This document shows positions 13,015-13,289 of a stretch of DNA of 13,289 nt, in pieces. The first letter of the stretch is position 1, and each line of letters starts with the position of its first letter. The position numbers and the translations under genes were made by a program. The DNA comes from Clostridia bacterium (GTDB lineage Bacteria > Bacillota > Clostridia > Christensenellales > Aristaeellaceae), in contig JAEDGL010000060.1 of NCBI GenBank assembly GCA_016297535.1, positions 1 to 13,289 of the forward strand, given 5' to 3'. The notes under the pieces were generated by a model. That model had not been told where the DNA came from and did not search any database. It saw only the letters and a program-made list of their open reading frames with translations.

Positions 13015-13289
13015 TTATTTGATGGTGATGCGGCCGGCGGGCTCGGCGTACTGAGCGCCAATCACGCCGCCCAGAACGGTCTGGGTGTAGTTGACCAGAG
13101 CATCCTCCAGCGCCACGCCGGTTTTGTAGCCGGTCTGGGCATAGGGATAGGCGAAGACGTAGTAGGTATCGCCGCCGGCAGCGGTAAAGTCGTTGGTGGC
13201 GATCACGTACTCGGCATCAGCCGCCCAGGGCTGTCCGCCCACGGTGGCGATGGTCACGCGGCTGCCGGGCTTGGCAGGAGCGTAGTAGG
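13015..13289 (-). CDS. 5'-nucleotidase C-terminal domain protein, partial (N-terminus outside window)
   Basis: The minus-strand frame is open to the right edge of the window and ends with TAA at 13015-13017. The visible 90 or so residues match the C-terminal domain of UshA-type 5'-nucleotidases: AEYVIATNDFTAAGGDTYYVF, where NDF and the GGD turn contribute to nucleotide binding in the family, then the helix GVALEDALVNYTQTVLGGVIG and the closing EPAGRITI. Such enzymes are usually exported and strip phosphate from nucleotides outside the cell. The catalytic metallophosphatase domain, signal peptide and any surface anchor are not in the window, so full function and location are inferred. The GTG at 13257 is internal. 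Terminator hairpins follow the stop. Confidence 0.88.
   Translation of the reverse strand, partial: YYAPAKPGSRVTIATVGGQPWAADAEYVIATNDFTAAGGDTYYVFAYPYAQTGYKTGVALEDALVNYTQTVLGGVIGAQYAEPAGRITIK

Overview
The window looks like a chromosomal segment of a fairly GC-rich member of the Bacillota, class Clostridia. This is inferred from an LtaS-type sulfatase, a BlaI/M56 regulatory pair, carbohydrate ABC genes without a local ATPase, strong GGAGG-type ribosome binding sites and low-GC-style TTGACA/TATAAT promoters. A Christensenellales-like lineage is my guess from the substrate-binding protein; the sequence alone does not prove it.

Layout. Bases 1-1205 are the right part of an IS21-family insertion sequence: the 3' end of istA, then istB broken by an amber codon, then a terminal region with tandem repeats. 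Bases 1206-1380 are a transition zone ending in one copy (A) of a dispersed hairpin element. An LtaS-like membrane sulfatase (to 3621, + strand) runs straight out of that zone, so its true N-terminus is unclear. It converges on a TSUP/TauE-type permease (3632-4435, - strand). Next comes a minus-strand sugar-utilisation operon, read right to left: promoter near 9166-9194, secreted substrate-binding protein (7831-9048), an intrinsic terminator (7782-7819), two MalF/MalG-type permeases (6829-7749, 5959-6819) and a cytoplasmic GH5 glycoside hydrolase (4607-5950). The ABC ATPase is not here. A metallo-beta-lactamase-fold hydrolase (9253-10017) has its own promoter and terminator.

Further right is a BlaI-type repressor (11958-12332) followed by an M56/BlaR1-like membrane protein (10318-11871). 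The expected HExxH motif of the membrane protein reads HQxxH. The pair is bracketed by two more copies of the hairpin element: copy B at its 3' end, flanked by an 18-bp direct repeat, and copy C just upstream of its promoter. The right end holds a tRNA-Gln(CTG)/tRNA-Glu(CTC) pair with a near-consensus promoter and an intrinsic terminator, then the C-terminus of a 5'-nucleotidase (minus strand, running off the window).

How the parts work together: the ABC proteins probably import an oligosaccharide that the GH5 enzyme cleaves inside the cell. The BlaI/M56 pair is probably an autoregulated envelope-signal switch, perhaps with a proteolytically inactive sensor. The most unusual signal is the dispersed multi-hairpin element: copies share a conserved hairpin and have a second hairpin whose arm sequences differ but remain complementary.
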